64,000 nt of DNA, from positions 66,285,852 to 66,349,851 of the forward strand of contig CM047815.1 of NCBI GenBank assembly GCA_026214975.1. Direction: 5' to 3'. The notes under the pieces were generated by a model, which was not told where the DNA came from, searched no databases, and saw only the letters and a program-made list of their open reading frames with translations. Source of the DNA: Gentiana macrophylla (lineage: Eukaryota; Streptophyta; Magnoliopsida; Gentianales; Gentianaceae). Both the position numbers and the translations under genes were made by a program. Shown in pieces: positions 48,202 to 59,474 of this stretch (positions are counted from its first letter, which is position 1; each line of letters begins with the position of its first letter).

Positions 48202-49642
48202 ATCCGAGGTTAGATTAGGTCGTTTTTGTTTCGTTTTCAATTCATGGAGATCAACCGTTGTATAAACTATGTGAGTTCATCTTTTTGATTTATTCAATCT
48301 TCGTTTATTTTCATGATCTTGATTTATTTTGTATTTTTCTATGCAATTTAAGATGCCATGTGAATTAGATCGAGCGATCAGTTTTCTATTGATGTTTTGC
48401 AATACGAGAGTTGCGTAAACGCTAGATCACCATAGAAAGATAGGATCTTTAATCGTTAATTCGTGACAAATTAATGGATTAATTATCTAGGTTGTTAGAT
48501 TCTAAAATACGAGAGTTAACCTGAATCTACACCTTCGTTTTGTATGGAAATTGGTCTCAACATTCGGGAGAGGAGAGATCGATAATTGAATTCACTAAGG
48601 AATTAGGAATTCATAGCTTGAGAAATAGATTCACGAAGAGATTAGGAATTTGTATCTCGTGTAAAGGTGAAACCACAATTTGAATTAAAATCATGAGATG
48701 AGCTAGGATTGAAATCACTTGGTTTGTATTATGTTTGATCCCATGTATCTTTAGTTTAGGTCGTTTTTTATTGTTTGTTAGAGGTTAGATTTATTTTAGT
48801 TGTTCTATCTTCGTTTATATGTTTTTCTTTCGTTTATTTGTTTTCATGAGTAGCAATTGAGAGAGTTAATAAGACTAGATTCAACATCCCAATTCCCTGT
48901 GGATCGACCCCTTACTTATCTCGCTCTACTATCAACAACCCGGTATTCGGCCGGTTAGGAGTTAGTTTTGCATATAGGTTAGGGTTTATAAATTTTCTTT
49001 TTGTTTAGTGATGCAAAATCCTCCGAACATGGTGCAGATGGAATGTTGCGAAAAGCATCATTGAGGGAAAGGTCAGGAATGGTTGTGGATTTTTTCATTG
49101 GGGTTTTTCTTTTTAACATTAGTATGACAATGAGGCCTGATTTGTCAGTATTGGACTGAGCAACATAAGAAACGTGGTCCCTGATGTGTGTAGAAATAAA
49201 TGTATCTGGATTGGAAGGCCGAGCAGGAGATAGAAAGTTAGGCAGAGTATCTGAAAACAATGTAGGAGCTGAATGATCATGTTGAACTGGATGCAAAGGT
49301 TCTAAGATAGAAGAAAAAGGATATGAACTCAAGTTAATATCTGGTTGCAAGACCTGAACATTAGGTGGGCTAAGAACGTGAACGGAAGGCATTCTATGAA
49401 GGTTTGGAAGGTGTAGTTTGCTGTGCATAGTAATGTGCGAAAGATATTTCTTAGGTTTGGTCACAACAGGTGGTTTGGTAAGGTGTGAACGATGAGAATG
49501 GCTTGTATGTGGTAAAGGTAAAGGGTGAGTAATGGTATTTTTTCTCTGTTGTTTTTTTCCGCCATCTAAGTATGGCTAGTTGTCTGTAAGTATGAGAAGT
49601 TGAAGGCTCATTACAACAAAGGTTTGATGGCATGGGAAACAT

Positions 49643-50977
49643 GATGTGGAAGATGCACAGACCAACGAAGTATATCTACCCGATACGAATAAGATACAGA
49701 TGACTAATAATGTAGTATGCAGGGTAGTGAGGGAAAAGAAAGTGTAGCAAAAAACTTACTGGTAGATTGGTTTTTAAGGCAGTCTAGATAAATGTTAACT
49801 AAAGTACACGACTGTATAGTTACCTACATAACTAAACACAATTGTTATGACCACCTAAATATGAAGTACAAAGATAAGACACAGTCGGATCTTACAATAG
49901 TACTATGTGACAGTGATACTTCTTACATAAATAGCGTGCTAACGGCAACAATGAATATTGCAACGAGTGAACGTGGAAAATAATAGTAACTACTAAAGAG
50001 AATAGAAAATGTGGGATTTTCTGTAGATCCCGTAACTACGGGGTTTACCATAGATCCCTAACTATTGGGGTTTGCAGTAGTGCCCCTAACTACACATACC
50101 TGAAGCAAGCTTTTTGTTCTCAAAGAAAAGGAATGTAACAGCTTTTTTTGACAACCTGGAAGAAGCATTAAATGTGTAAGTATATTTTGAGAGATTGGTT
50201 ATTATACAAAGGGCAAACAACAGTGGCAGAGATGTGAACATTGAACTAAACAAAGCAGAGGTAACATATTTCTAATACATGGAAGGCAGATAGCAAAGTA
50301 TTTGTGCAAGCAATACATATATAAGGTAAAGTAAGAAACATTTTTAGTGTTACACACCTAAATACATATTATCGCATTTGTACCAAGTTCATTGTGTGGA
50401 CTAACCTCATCGTTTGTATTCCAAGCACTGATTTTTTAATTTCTATAACAGTATTATTTATAAGGTGGAAGAAAGTAATATGTAGTCATGATGATCACAA
50501 TCCAAATTTGTTAAACGGTGAGTGTTAAAGTTGCTTATTATTGTGTATTATCTTATTAAGCACAATTATTATGTGTGTCTATGTCATAATGAAAGGTAAA
50601 GATCTTTACTTCACGAAACAAGTGTAAAGTGATGAACATGTAAACTTTTTAAACACATACTGTAAAAGTAAGCTGTAAATAACAAAGACGACCACATGAA
50701 ATAAAAGGAATAACTAAGGAAACACGAATGAGTAAAGTTTATTTTCTTCCCATTTAGCAAAGCAATGAAGAACACATTAATTTCGCCATTGTCAATGAAC
50801 AAATGAAAACACATATTCAGATTGTTCGTCATACGCTTTTTCATTAAGCTTTAATCACTAAGAAGCTGAAATAAAGTATAAACTATGAAGCAATATTTTG
50901 TCATACACTTGTTCATTAATGTTTAATCGCTAAGAAGTTCAAACAGAGTATAAACCATGAAGAAAAAATGCAAAAAC
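49643..50977 (-). other. Helitron 2 5' leader region, no gene seen
   Basis: 1.3 kb upstream of RepHel, AT-rich, with the threefold repeat at 50024-50105 as the only clear structure. The short frames here show no motifs. Confidence 0.65.
50024..50105. repeat. Threefold 27-28 bp repeat in the Helitron 2 leader
   Basis: Units at 50024-50050, 50051-50077 and 50078-50105 (TAGATCCCGTAACTACGGGG, TAGATCCCTAACTATTGGGG, TAGTGCCCCTAACTACAC). They match the Helitron 1 block at 30137-30219 unit for unit, including the shared end ACCTGAAG. Confidence 0.88.
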
Positions 50978-51699
50978 TGTTAGGTGTAGTGCCCGAAAGA
51001 CAATTTGTGTAATTGTTTTTGATAATGGATGATGAATTTATCTCACCTTATTACTTGCTTTGTGCTTGTAAGTAATACCTTCTTTGCAAACCCTAAGTAT
51101 ATCAAGTATGTAATCGCTTAACTCGGTGCATGGCATGCACGTGAGGATTGAGTTAGTGGTGATATACTTAAATCTGAGTCCGTGGTGAACTTAATCGAGT
51201 TTAGGGTCTCTTGATTAAAACACCAATAATGCGCCTGAACACCTTAGGGTGTGATAGTCTTATCCGGATTTGTCGGTAGAGAGGTACCTACGTGGGGCAT
51301 TTATATATGATGGCATTCATATAGATTTGGACCGATTTAATCGAATTTGTCGGTATAATTCCGTAATCGAGGAATCTTATTAAATCATTAGATGATCATA
51401 TATGGATCAACCTTAATCTGAGGTGATCACGTGGTGCCGCTTGTCCCGGGGTAGTGTTTGATGTGTTAGTTACGGTTCACTTTAATATGTGTTCCAAGCC
51501 ACTTCTCATTGGCACTATCTCAGGATGAGTGAGTAGTTCGATTTTCACAGACATGGAATCCATTCCTTCCTGCGGGAAGTAGAGAGGCGATCTCTCCTTA
51601 TTTGTTAGCCCTAAGAAAGTGATCGATCCCGGAGTTCACATTTGACTAATTAGCTACTAGTCGGATATGTGTACTAATTGATCATCGAGGGTTGATGGT

Positions 51700-53241
51700 T
51701 GTTAAAGGCTAAATTATAGTGATTTTTACATATATTTTCTATATCAATTTCCCTACATTCGTATGATTTTCATAGATTTTGAGCTATATATGTAAATATT
51801 GAGTAAATGATGTTTTTAATAGTTAAATTGCAAAACATAATTAATTATGTGCTTAAATTATGATTTTATATTATTTTGGAAATATGTTACACTTTGGTAT
51901 GTTTTGATCCTTGTGTAGATACTCATTGATGATGGAAAAGATGATCCTAAAGAGCTAATTTGAGATGAGAGAGGATCAATCAAAGATATGGAAGAATAAA
52001 AGAGATAAGGAAAGAAATCAATGAAGATAAAGATGGAAATATCAAGATTTCGGCGAGTGGATGGCGTCCAAATAAGGTGGACGGCGTCCAGGGAGTAAAT
52101 CAAGCGCCCATGCGGCGTCGTAATCGTATTTTACATTCGAGAGAGTTCAGACGCGTCCAACGAAGGCGTCAACCCCGCCCAAGCATCACGGACGGGCGTC
52201 CGTTGAGTGAACGGGCGCCCACCGCCGCTTTTGCTTTGAACCGACTTAGATTTACCGTAGCAACCGCCTCGATTTTCTATTTAAAGCACAAAGCAGCCCC
52301 AAACCCTAAATTCATTCGTAAATTTCTTCACATCAAAAGAGAGGCGCGACCTGCACTTGAGATTTGAAAGGCGGTCACCCGAGCCTTGTGCTCGGGTGAA
52401 CCGAGGTTAGATTAGGAGTAGATTAGTTTCGTTTTTTTCTTTTCCGTTCTTGGGTCAATCCAATGTTCAAAACTATGTGAGTTCTCTTTTGATTTATTCA
52501 ATTCAGTTTTATTTCATGATCTTTAATTCGTTTGTATTTTTCTATGCGGTTTGTATGCCATGTGAATTAGAATCGAAAGATTAGTTCACGATTGATGCTT
52601 ATAATATGAAAGTTGCATAAACGTTAGATCACCATAGAAAGATAGGATTTTTAACCGTTGATTAAGTGACAAGTTAATGAGTTATTGATCTAGGTTGTTA
52701 GGTTCTTTAAAAACGAGAGTTAATTGAATCTACACCCGAGTTTTGTTTGGTACATCGATCTCAACACTCGAAAGATGAGAGATAGATAATTGAATTCACT
52801 AATAAAGTAGGCATTCATAGCTTGAGAGATAAATTCACTAAGAGATTAGGGATTTGTGTCTCGTGAAAGGTGAAACCACAAATCGAATTAGAATCATGAG
52901 ATTAACTAGAATTGAAATCACTTAGGTTTGTACTTTGGTTGTTCCCATGTTTCCTTAGATTAGTTTGTTAATTTTGTTCTTAGGTTAGATTTATTTTGGT
53001 TGCTCTTTTATGTTTTTCTGTTTTTTTATGTTTTTGCTTTTCGTTTATTTGTTTTTATGAGTAGCAATTGAGAGGATTACTAGGATTAGATTCAACATCT
53101 CAATTCCCTGTGGATCGACCCTGTACTTACCCTACTATGCTATCAACTACCCGATGTTTGGTCGGTTAGGAGTTAGTTTGCATGTTAAGTATAGGTTTAT
53201 AAATTTTCTTTTGTTTTTATGATGCAAAATCCTCCCCAACA
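51700..53241 (+). repeat. 5' LTR of the Tat-like element
   Basis: Starts TGTTAAAGGC and ends CCTCCCCAACA. Nearly identical to the 3' LTR, except for a cluster of indels and substitutions at 52035-52150, in the GC-rich palindrome section upstream of the TATA-like CTATTTAAAG (about 52277). Confidence 0.95.
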
Positions 53242-53245
53242 AAAG

Positions 53246-53263
53246 TGGCGCCGTTGCCGGGGA
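53246..53263 (+). other. Primer binding site of the Tat-like element (tRNA-Asp)
   Basis: TGGCGCCGTTGCCGGGGA, four bases after the LTR, complementary to the 3' end of plant tRNA-Asp; used by many Athila/Tat elements. Confidence 0.92.
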
Positions 53264-56041
53264 ATAGGTGTCATGTTGAATCTAGTTTTGTTAGTTCTCG
53301 ATTTTGTTACGTTTTATTTTTTATTTTTTTAATAAAAGTAGCGTATACCAAGTTGAGAGTTTTTATTTTGCCGTGTTTCGATGACCGTTAGGTTAAGAAT
53401 GTGCAAAAGTTTTTTACTCAACTTGTTTTACGTGAAGTTTATATGTTTATGTGTTACCTAGTCTAACCCCTGTGCTTAATTTGATAAGGTCTTTGTCTTT
53501 GTGATCTCGTGTTCTTTGTGTTGTGTTCATAAGTATTTAGGGTTTTCTTTGTGTTTTTCCTGCTGTCTGTGCATTCTTGTTGTATGGACGAAAGCGTCAT
53601 TCATTGGACGCCCGCCCGATTCTTCATCCGCAGTGAACGCAGCGTTGGGAAGTATTGGGCGCTCGTCCGTTCAAATATTTTCAATCTCTGTTGCTCGATT
53701 TAGAGGACCAGGCAGCGTCTATACTTTTCGAACGCCCGTCCGGTCGGTTTTCAAGGCGCATTTAGCACGCAAGGTGGAACGCCCGTCCAGTTCTGAACGC
53801 TAAGTGAACGTTCGTCCGGGGTTCAGTCCAGGTTCTAAATTTCTTGATTTTATTTTCAATGCTTTTATTTGATGTGGATTTTTCATTCGAGCTTCTGTGG
53901 CAAATTGATGTTTACGTAGATGTCCTGAACTTTTATGTTTTTACCTTTCCATCTATGAATCCATGTTAGATAATTGATCAATTCCTTATATATGATTCAT
54001 CTAGGCATGTTATAGTGACTGTCGGTTCTCGTAAGCTATAACTGGTCTTATTGTTATTTAGTAGCTAATGTCGGTTTCCGTATGCTACGTATCTTGTGAT
54101 GAATCTTGTTAGCTTTTAAGACTTACGTGCTTCCTTTGTTTTTATAGTTCATATGGGTAGCTACTGTCGGTTTTCCGTATGCTACGTCCTTTCTCCATAT
54201 GAGTTATACATGTTTAGATAGATGACTGTTGGTTTCATAAGTCTATCACTTTCGATAAGTCTTAAGGCGCGTCGGCACTAAAGTGACAAAGACTGCTCGT
54301 TTATCGTAACTTTGTCATTATGTGGTAGAGCGTTTTATATATATGTCGTGTTGCATATAGTGGGCTAGTTTTCTTTCTTTTATTTTATTTTCTTTTTGCA
54401 TATCATTTAAATGCATTTCATTTAGTTGCATTTCATATAGTTGCATTGTTTTTCTATTTTTCCTTTTATTTTTCTTAAGTGTGGTCACTGTCGGTTTTCG
54501 TAATACCACCTCGTTTTTTTTTTCTTTTTGAGTGTAGTTAACTGTCGGTTTCCGTAATACTACCTCGTTTTTTTTAGGATTTTTCATGTAGTTTGCATCG
54601 TATTGCATTTTCATATAGTTGCACCTAGCCTACTATTTTGTAATATTTCATGTATATGTTTTCCATCTTTAAATGAGCCTAAGTTGAAAAATCTCTTCGA
54701 CCTTTCTTTTCCTGTGCTTTATATGTTTTACTCCCCTAGCCCCGAGGTATTTCATGTTTGTCAAGTGTGCAGGATGTTTTAGTTAGCAATTGTGCGTTTG
54801 AGACGATATCGTTTTCCGGTGGATGGTCCAGTCCTTTGGATCGGATTCAAGCATTTCGGGTGAGTGCACCCATTCCAGGCTTGCTTCTTTAGAACTACAA
54901 TCAGCTAAGTTCTCTTTTCTTTTATTTCGCACAACTTGAGGACATGTTGTAATCTAAGTGTGGGGAGGGTTTATGTATTTATACATTTGCTTAATCTATA
55001 GTATTTCTATGAAAAGTGCTTAATTTTCAAATTTTTGTTATATCCCGAGTAGACAAAGGCATATCTTTGCTTGAGTTTATATCATTTTGCTATATTCTCG
55101 TATATTTAGTAATTTTAGTTGTTTCACCCGACACTCACATGCCATAGTAAATGATGAGCTAAATGTTGAAAGCCTACCCCATTTTAGTTGGAGATTTTTG
55201 ATGATTATAGCATGTTTCTTTGCTTATGTACAATTCTTGAAAAGTTTAGTAGTTTGTATTCTAGGATTAAAGTATGACATCTCGTGAATATCTGTAAGTT
55301 TGAATGTGATAAGTGAAACGTGATTAAGTCTTTGCAATAGTAATAAATTGTTTACTTGAGGTGTTATGCTCGGTGGTGCGTCTACTTAGAAAATAATCTT
55401 TTCCACTCACAAATTGGAAATCTCTAAGTAAACATAATTGTAATTGTGTGTGTGTCGGAAGTGGTTTATGATTTGGGTGAGGTAGGTGTACCACGTATGT
55501 CCTATTCCACTATGATGACCAAAAGCTCACGGCGATCAGTTTATAGTTGCCTTATGATTGGAGTAAGGTAGGGATTATCTTGAAATGTCCTATTCTCGCT
55601 ATGAGGCAAAAGCTTATTCGATGTGTGTTAGAAAAGTGTGAAAAAAAGTGAAAATATTGGAATATATTATTATGAATAAGTAAGGACTTAGTTATCGTCG
55701 ATCTTATACCCAGTATAAATCTGAAGGATATGTTGTAGGGATTATCCTCTCGAGTCCATCGTAAATGTTTTAGATATTCTCTACTATTTCTTTTTGGGAT
55801 ATGTATGTTTTGTAAAGTGCCTGTTATAATTTTTGAATATTTCTAACTTAGATGGGAAACCGGGCTAGTTTTGGTTTGAATAACTTTCAAATTGTGGAAC
55901 TTAGTGGAAGTTTATTATGGCTATGCACACACTCACTTGGGTGAACTTCTAAGTTATTGAATTTACTTTATATTTGTATGGATGTTTATTTGTCTCGAGC
56001 TTGATCTTTGTTTTGTTTTGCTCGAGGACGAGCAAAAAGAT
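53264..56041 (+). other. Internal region of the Tat-like element, non-coding
   Basis: 2.8 kb. It holds GC-rich copies of the GAACGCCCGTCC motif at about 53600-53820, also found in the LTR; six hairpins with a shared loop (54009-54563); and otherwise AT-rich sequence. A 100-codon open frame at 53501-53803 overlaps the GC-rich copies and shows no domain. Confidence 0.8.
54009..54563 (+). repeat. Six hairpins with one shared loop sequence
   Basis: Hairpins at 54009-54042, 54061-54088, 54157-54185, 54217-54247, 54481-54509 and 54534-54563. Loops share ACTGTCGGTTTTCGTAA, with small changes. Stems are GTTATAG/CTATAAC, GTAGC/GCTAC (twice), GATAGA/TCTATC, GTGGT/ACCAC and GTAGT/ACTAC: different sequences, all complementary. 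The third is enclosed by a 14 bp outer stem (54143-54156 with 54195-54208), perfect if G-U pairs are allowed. Confidence 0.8.
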
Positions 56042-56055
56042 AAGTGTGGGGGTGT
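56042..56055 (+). other. Polypurine tract of the Tat-like element
   Basis: AAGTGTGGGGGTGT directly before the 3' LTR, with the small hairpin GCTCG-AGGA-CGAGC at 56020-56033 upstream. Confidence 0.85.
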
Positions 56056-57597
56056 TGTTAAGGGCTAAATTATAGTGATTTTTACATATATTTTCTATAT
56101 CAATTTCCCCTACATTCGTATGATTTTCATAGATTTTGAGCTATATATGTAAATATTGAGTAAATGATGTTTTTAATAGTTAAATTGCAAAACATAACGA
56201 ATTATGTGCTTAAATTATGATTTTATATTATTTTGGAAATATGTTACACTTTGGTATGTTTTGATCCTTGTGTAGATACTCATTGATGATGGAAAAGATG
56301 ATCTAAAGAGCTAATTTGAGATGAGAGAGGATCAATCAAAGATATGGAAGAATAAAAGAGATAAGGAAAGAAATCAATGAAGATAAAGATGGAAATATCA
56401 AGATTTTCGACGGTGGGTGGCGTCCAAATAAGGACGGCGGCCCGAGGAGTAAATCAAGGCCCATGCATGCGGCGTCGAATCGTATTTTACATTCGAGAGA
56501 GTTCAGACGCTGCCCAAACGAAGCGCCCAACCCCGCCCAAGCATCACGGACGGGCGCCCGGTTGAGTGAACGGGCGCCCACCGCTGCTTTTCTTCGAACC
56601 GACTTAGGTTATTGTAGCAACCGCCTCGATTTTCTATTTAAAGCACAGCAGCCCCAAACCCTAAATTCATTTGAAATTTCTTCACATCAAAAGAGAGGCG
56701 GCCGCACGTGAGATTTGAAGGCGGTCACCCGAGCCTTGTGCTCGGGTGAACCGAGGTTAGATTGGGAGTAGATTAGTTTCGTTTTTTTTCTTTTCCGTTC
56801 TTGGGTCAATCCAATGTTCAAAACTATGTGAGTTCTCTTTTGATTTATTCAATTCTGGTTTTATTTCATGATCTTTAATTCGTTTGTATTTTTCTATGCG
56901 GTTTGTATGCCATGTGAATTAGAATCGAAAGATTAGTTCACGATTGATGCTTATAATATGAAAGTTGCATAAACGTTAGATCACCATAGAAAGATAGGAT
57001 TTTTAACCGTTGATTAAGTGACAAGTTAATGAGTTATTGATCTAGGTTGTTAGGTTCTTTAAAAACGAGAGTTAATTGAATCTACACCCGAGTTTTGTTT
57101 GGTACATCGATCTCAACACTCGAAAGATGAGAGATAGATAATTGAATTCACTACGAAAGTAGGCATTCATAGCTTGAGAGATAAATTCACTAAGAGATTA
57201 GGGATTTGTGTCTCGTGAAAGGGTGAAACCACAAATCGAATTAGAATCATGAGATTAACTAGAATTGAAATCACTTAGGTTTGTACTTTGGTTGTTCCCA
57301 TGTTTCCTTAGATTAGTTTGTTAATTTTGTTCTTAGGTTAGATTTATTTTGGTTGCTCTTTTATGTTTTTCTGTTTTTTTATGTTTTTGCTTTTCGTTTA
57401 TTTGTTTTTATGAGTAGCAATTGAGAGGATTACTAGGATTAGATTCAACATCTCAATTCCCTCGTGGATCGACCTGCACTTTTTACCCTACTATGCTATC
57501 AACTACCCGATATTTGGTCGGTTAGGAGTTAGTTTGCATGTTAAGTATAGGTTTATAAATTTTCTTTTGTTTTTATGATGCAAAATCCTCCCCAACA
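56056..57597 (+). repeat. 3' LTR of the Tat-like element
   Basis: TGTTAAGGGC to CCCCAACA, 1542 bp, the same length as the 5' LTR. Hairpin copy at 56726-56748. Confidence 0.95.
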
Positions 57598-58595
57598 ATG
57601 GTAAATAAGGATAAGATATTCTGAGTCGGGTTCACGGAGACCTCCCACTCAGAATGGACAGTCTATGGAGGGTTAATCCGTATGTAGTGATTATATCAAT
57701 GGACGTTTATTCACTCTATGGGTTGAGTATAAGTATACATCTATAATCGGTAGAGTTCAGTTTCGGGTTTGTGGTGGCGTAATCCCGGAATTAATAATTA
57801 ATGTACTTATTCGCTCGATGAATAATTAATTATTGGAGCTACTTGGTTATAGTCCATGGTCCCCGATGTGGCTTACGTAATTCGGACTAATAATCTTGTT
57901 ATTTGGGTCTCAAAGTGATAATTAATTGGCTGGGCTAATTAATTGATATGCATGGATATTATTTAGTTGGACTAAATGATATTATACACATAAAAGACAT
58001 TTTATGTGGGCTTTTTTCATCTAAAGTGGCGCCTCATGTCCTATTATTGTCACAAGAATTAATTTTTTGTGATGTGGAAAATAAAAGATATTCTTGTTAT
58101 ATGATTGGTTGGATGACTTGTTATTTGATTTCCTATTGGTCAATACATGTCACAATTAATCATTAAGGAAAATATCTTTTTATTTGGATTAATTAATTAT
58201 TTATTTAATTAATTAAAACTTGGAGGCCAAAGATTTACTCCTATAAAAGGAGAGTTATTCCAAGGGAGATTTGGATTGGCAAATTTCGACCTAGCCACTT
58301 TGAAAGGAGAGAAAAATTATTTTTTTTTTCTTGTCTTGGGTTTTAGAAGAAAAACTCTAAGTTTTTCTTGGTGTTGCATATCAAGGAGGTTCGTGTATCA
58401 AGAAGGATGTCCACCAACCGCCGTTTGGAGAACACATCGGAAGATCAAGGCGACTCTTCCCGTTATTGGTAACATGATCTTAACCCCCTTGTAGTAGTTT
58501 AAGTCTTTTAATTATGTGTTTTGATATATAAATCGTGATCCATCCGCTGCGCGTAGATCTAATTCGTTTAGATCTAAGAACCTGCATCCTTCATG

Positions 58596-58608
58596 TGGTA
58601 TCAGAGCC
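58596..58608 (+). other. Primer binding site of LARD-A copy 2 (tRNA-iMet)
   Basis: TGGTATCAGAGCC two bases after the LTR end. Confidence 0.9.
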
Positions 58609-59474
58609 AGGTTCCACGATTTATATAGTCATAATCGTAGTTAAACGATTTAAAGGAGTGGAATTGCATGTAGGTTTTTTTTTTTTACTTATTTTATGCA
58701 TTGATGTGATTAAAATTGTTATGGTTGAAGAGATGGATTGGGGTTGGCATCGTTTACCCGTTAGATCTATTGTAAACTCATATGAACGATGAAAATTCGT
58801 TCTTTCTATGAGTATAGGAAATTATGTAATTTAATTTTTTTTATTGCAAGTTTAATTTCTAGAAAATAGATCTGTTTAGTAGCTGTATAGTATTTTCGTT
58901 TTTACCGCTGTTTGAGCCGTTAAAATGAAGATCCCTCCGGTCAGAATCAATATTAGAAGTTGATGAACAATCCCACAAAATTTGGTGTCGATCGAGTCCG
59001 TTTGAGTATCCGTTCGTTGCTACGAAGTGGCTGTTTGAATGAAAAACGCAGGATTCACGAAACCCTAAGCGTGACTTCTTCGATTTTTCGGGAACAATTA
59101 GACCGTTCAAATTCAAATCTGACCGGTCAGATCATATCATGGAGTTTTTGACGTGAGGTAAAAATATCAGGTCGATCGGGATTCATCTCGATTCCCGATC
59201 GACCTCGGGAAGTCAATGATGCATTTCTTTGTAAGAATTGCTTTTGACAAGTTGGGCTGCTCATCGAGGAATATTGACAAGTCAAAGTTCGATCCGACCG
59301 TCCATCTTGAAGCCCAAGAATGAAAATAAGATCTGGAAATTTTCGTCCCGATCCGAGTTCGCTTGGTATGCCGATTGTCAAAGAGTTCGAACAGCTGCAG
59401 ATCATGTTAGAAAGTAGTGAACCCTAACTAGGGTTTTGGTTTTTATTTTCTAATAGATTAGATACGGGGGTGCC

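Larger units (their letters stand above)
47527..49029 (+). repeat. Solo LTR of the Tat-like family (1503 bp) in Helitron 2 RepHel
   Basis: Starts TGTTAAGGGTGA and ends CCTCCGAACA, flanked by the 5 bp duplication TGGTG (47522-47526 and 49030-49034). It is homologous along its length to the LTRs at 51700 and 56056. No internal sequence remains, as expected after recombination between two LTRs. It contains a palindrome array (47886-48039), a TATA box (48072) and a GC-rich hairpin (48179-48201). Confidence 0.95.
43306..49642 (-). pseudogene. Helitron 2 Rep/helicase (RepHel), split by a solo LTR
   Basis: From the N-terminus: 49451-49642 and 49030-49464 (start MFPMPSNLCC), the solo LTR 47527-49029, then 47243-47515 with CNSCGVVRF and SCCNGGDI, the N-domain at 46436-47088 (CYDPLQYPLLFPYG), the HUH nuclease at 45975-46394 (FLTMTCNPNWPEI), the two-tyrosine motif KYIYKYICKG in 44902-46026, and the helicase at 44087-44968 with Walker A (44612-44635), ILWDEAP and GGDFRQTLPVV, and 43306-44115 with TINKSQGQTLD and YVALSR. 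Lesions: frameshifts near 49455, 46920, 46480 and 44945, a slip at the second His of HUH (46083-46088), and a 19 bp tandem duplication at 44087-44124. Removing the LTR and one duplication copy restores one open frame there. Confidence 0.93.
39852..50977 (-). mobile_element. Helitron 2 (autonomous type, decayed); 5' end not seen
   Basis: The low-coordinate end is textbook: plus strand A followed by CTAG at 39852-39855, then a 7 bp hairpin at 39864-39880, inside a TA repeat. It carries an RPA-like gene and an upstream RepHel, both on the minus strand, in the same order as Helitron 1. The threefold leader repeat at 50024-50105 shows that it reaches at least that far. LARD-A copy 2 begins at 50978; Helitron 2 may continue beyond that element, outside the window. 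Confidence 0.9.
51700..57597 (+). mobile_element. Complete non-autonomous Tat-like (Ty3/gypsy-type) LTR element, 5.9 kb
   Basis: Two 1542 bp LTRs (51700-53241 and 56056-57597) and a 2.8 kb internal region, flanked by the duplication ATGGT (51695-51699 and 57598-57602). The primer site fits tRNA-Asp, and the sequence before the 3' LTR (CTCGAGGACGAGC, then AAGTGTGGGGGTGT) is characteristic of the plant Tat lineage. No gag or pol domains are seen, so it depends on another element's proteins. It is inserted in the 5' LTR of LARD-A copy 2. Confidence 0.93.
50978..58593 (+). repeat. LARD-A copy 2, 5' LTR (interrupted)
   Basis: Pieces 50978-51699 and 57603-58593, about 1.71 kb together, clearly diverged from copy 1. 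The TATA box CTATAAAAGG is at 58241-58250. Confidence 0.9.

Noticed and set aside
53501..53803. 100-codon frame in the Tat-like element
   Set aside because: Coincides with GC-rich palindrome copies, which lack stop codons; no protein domain.
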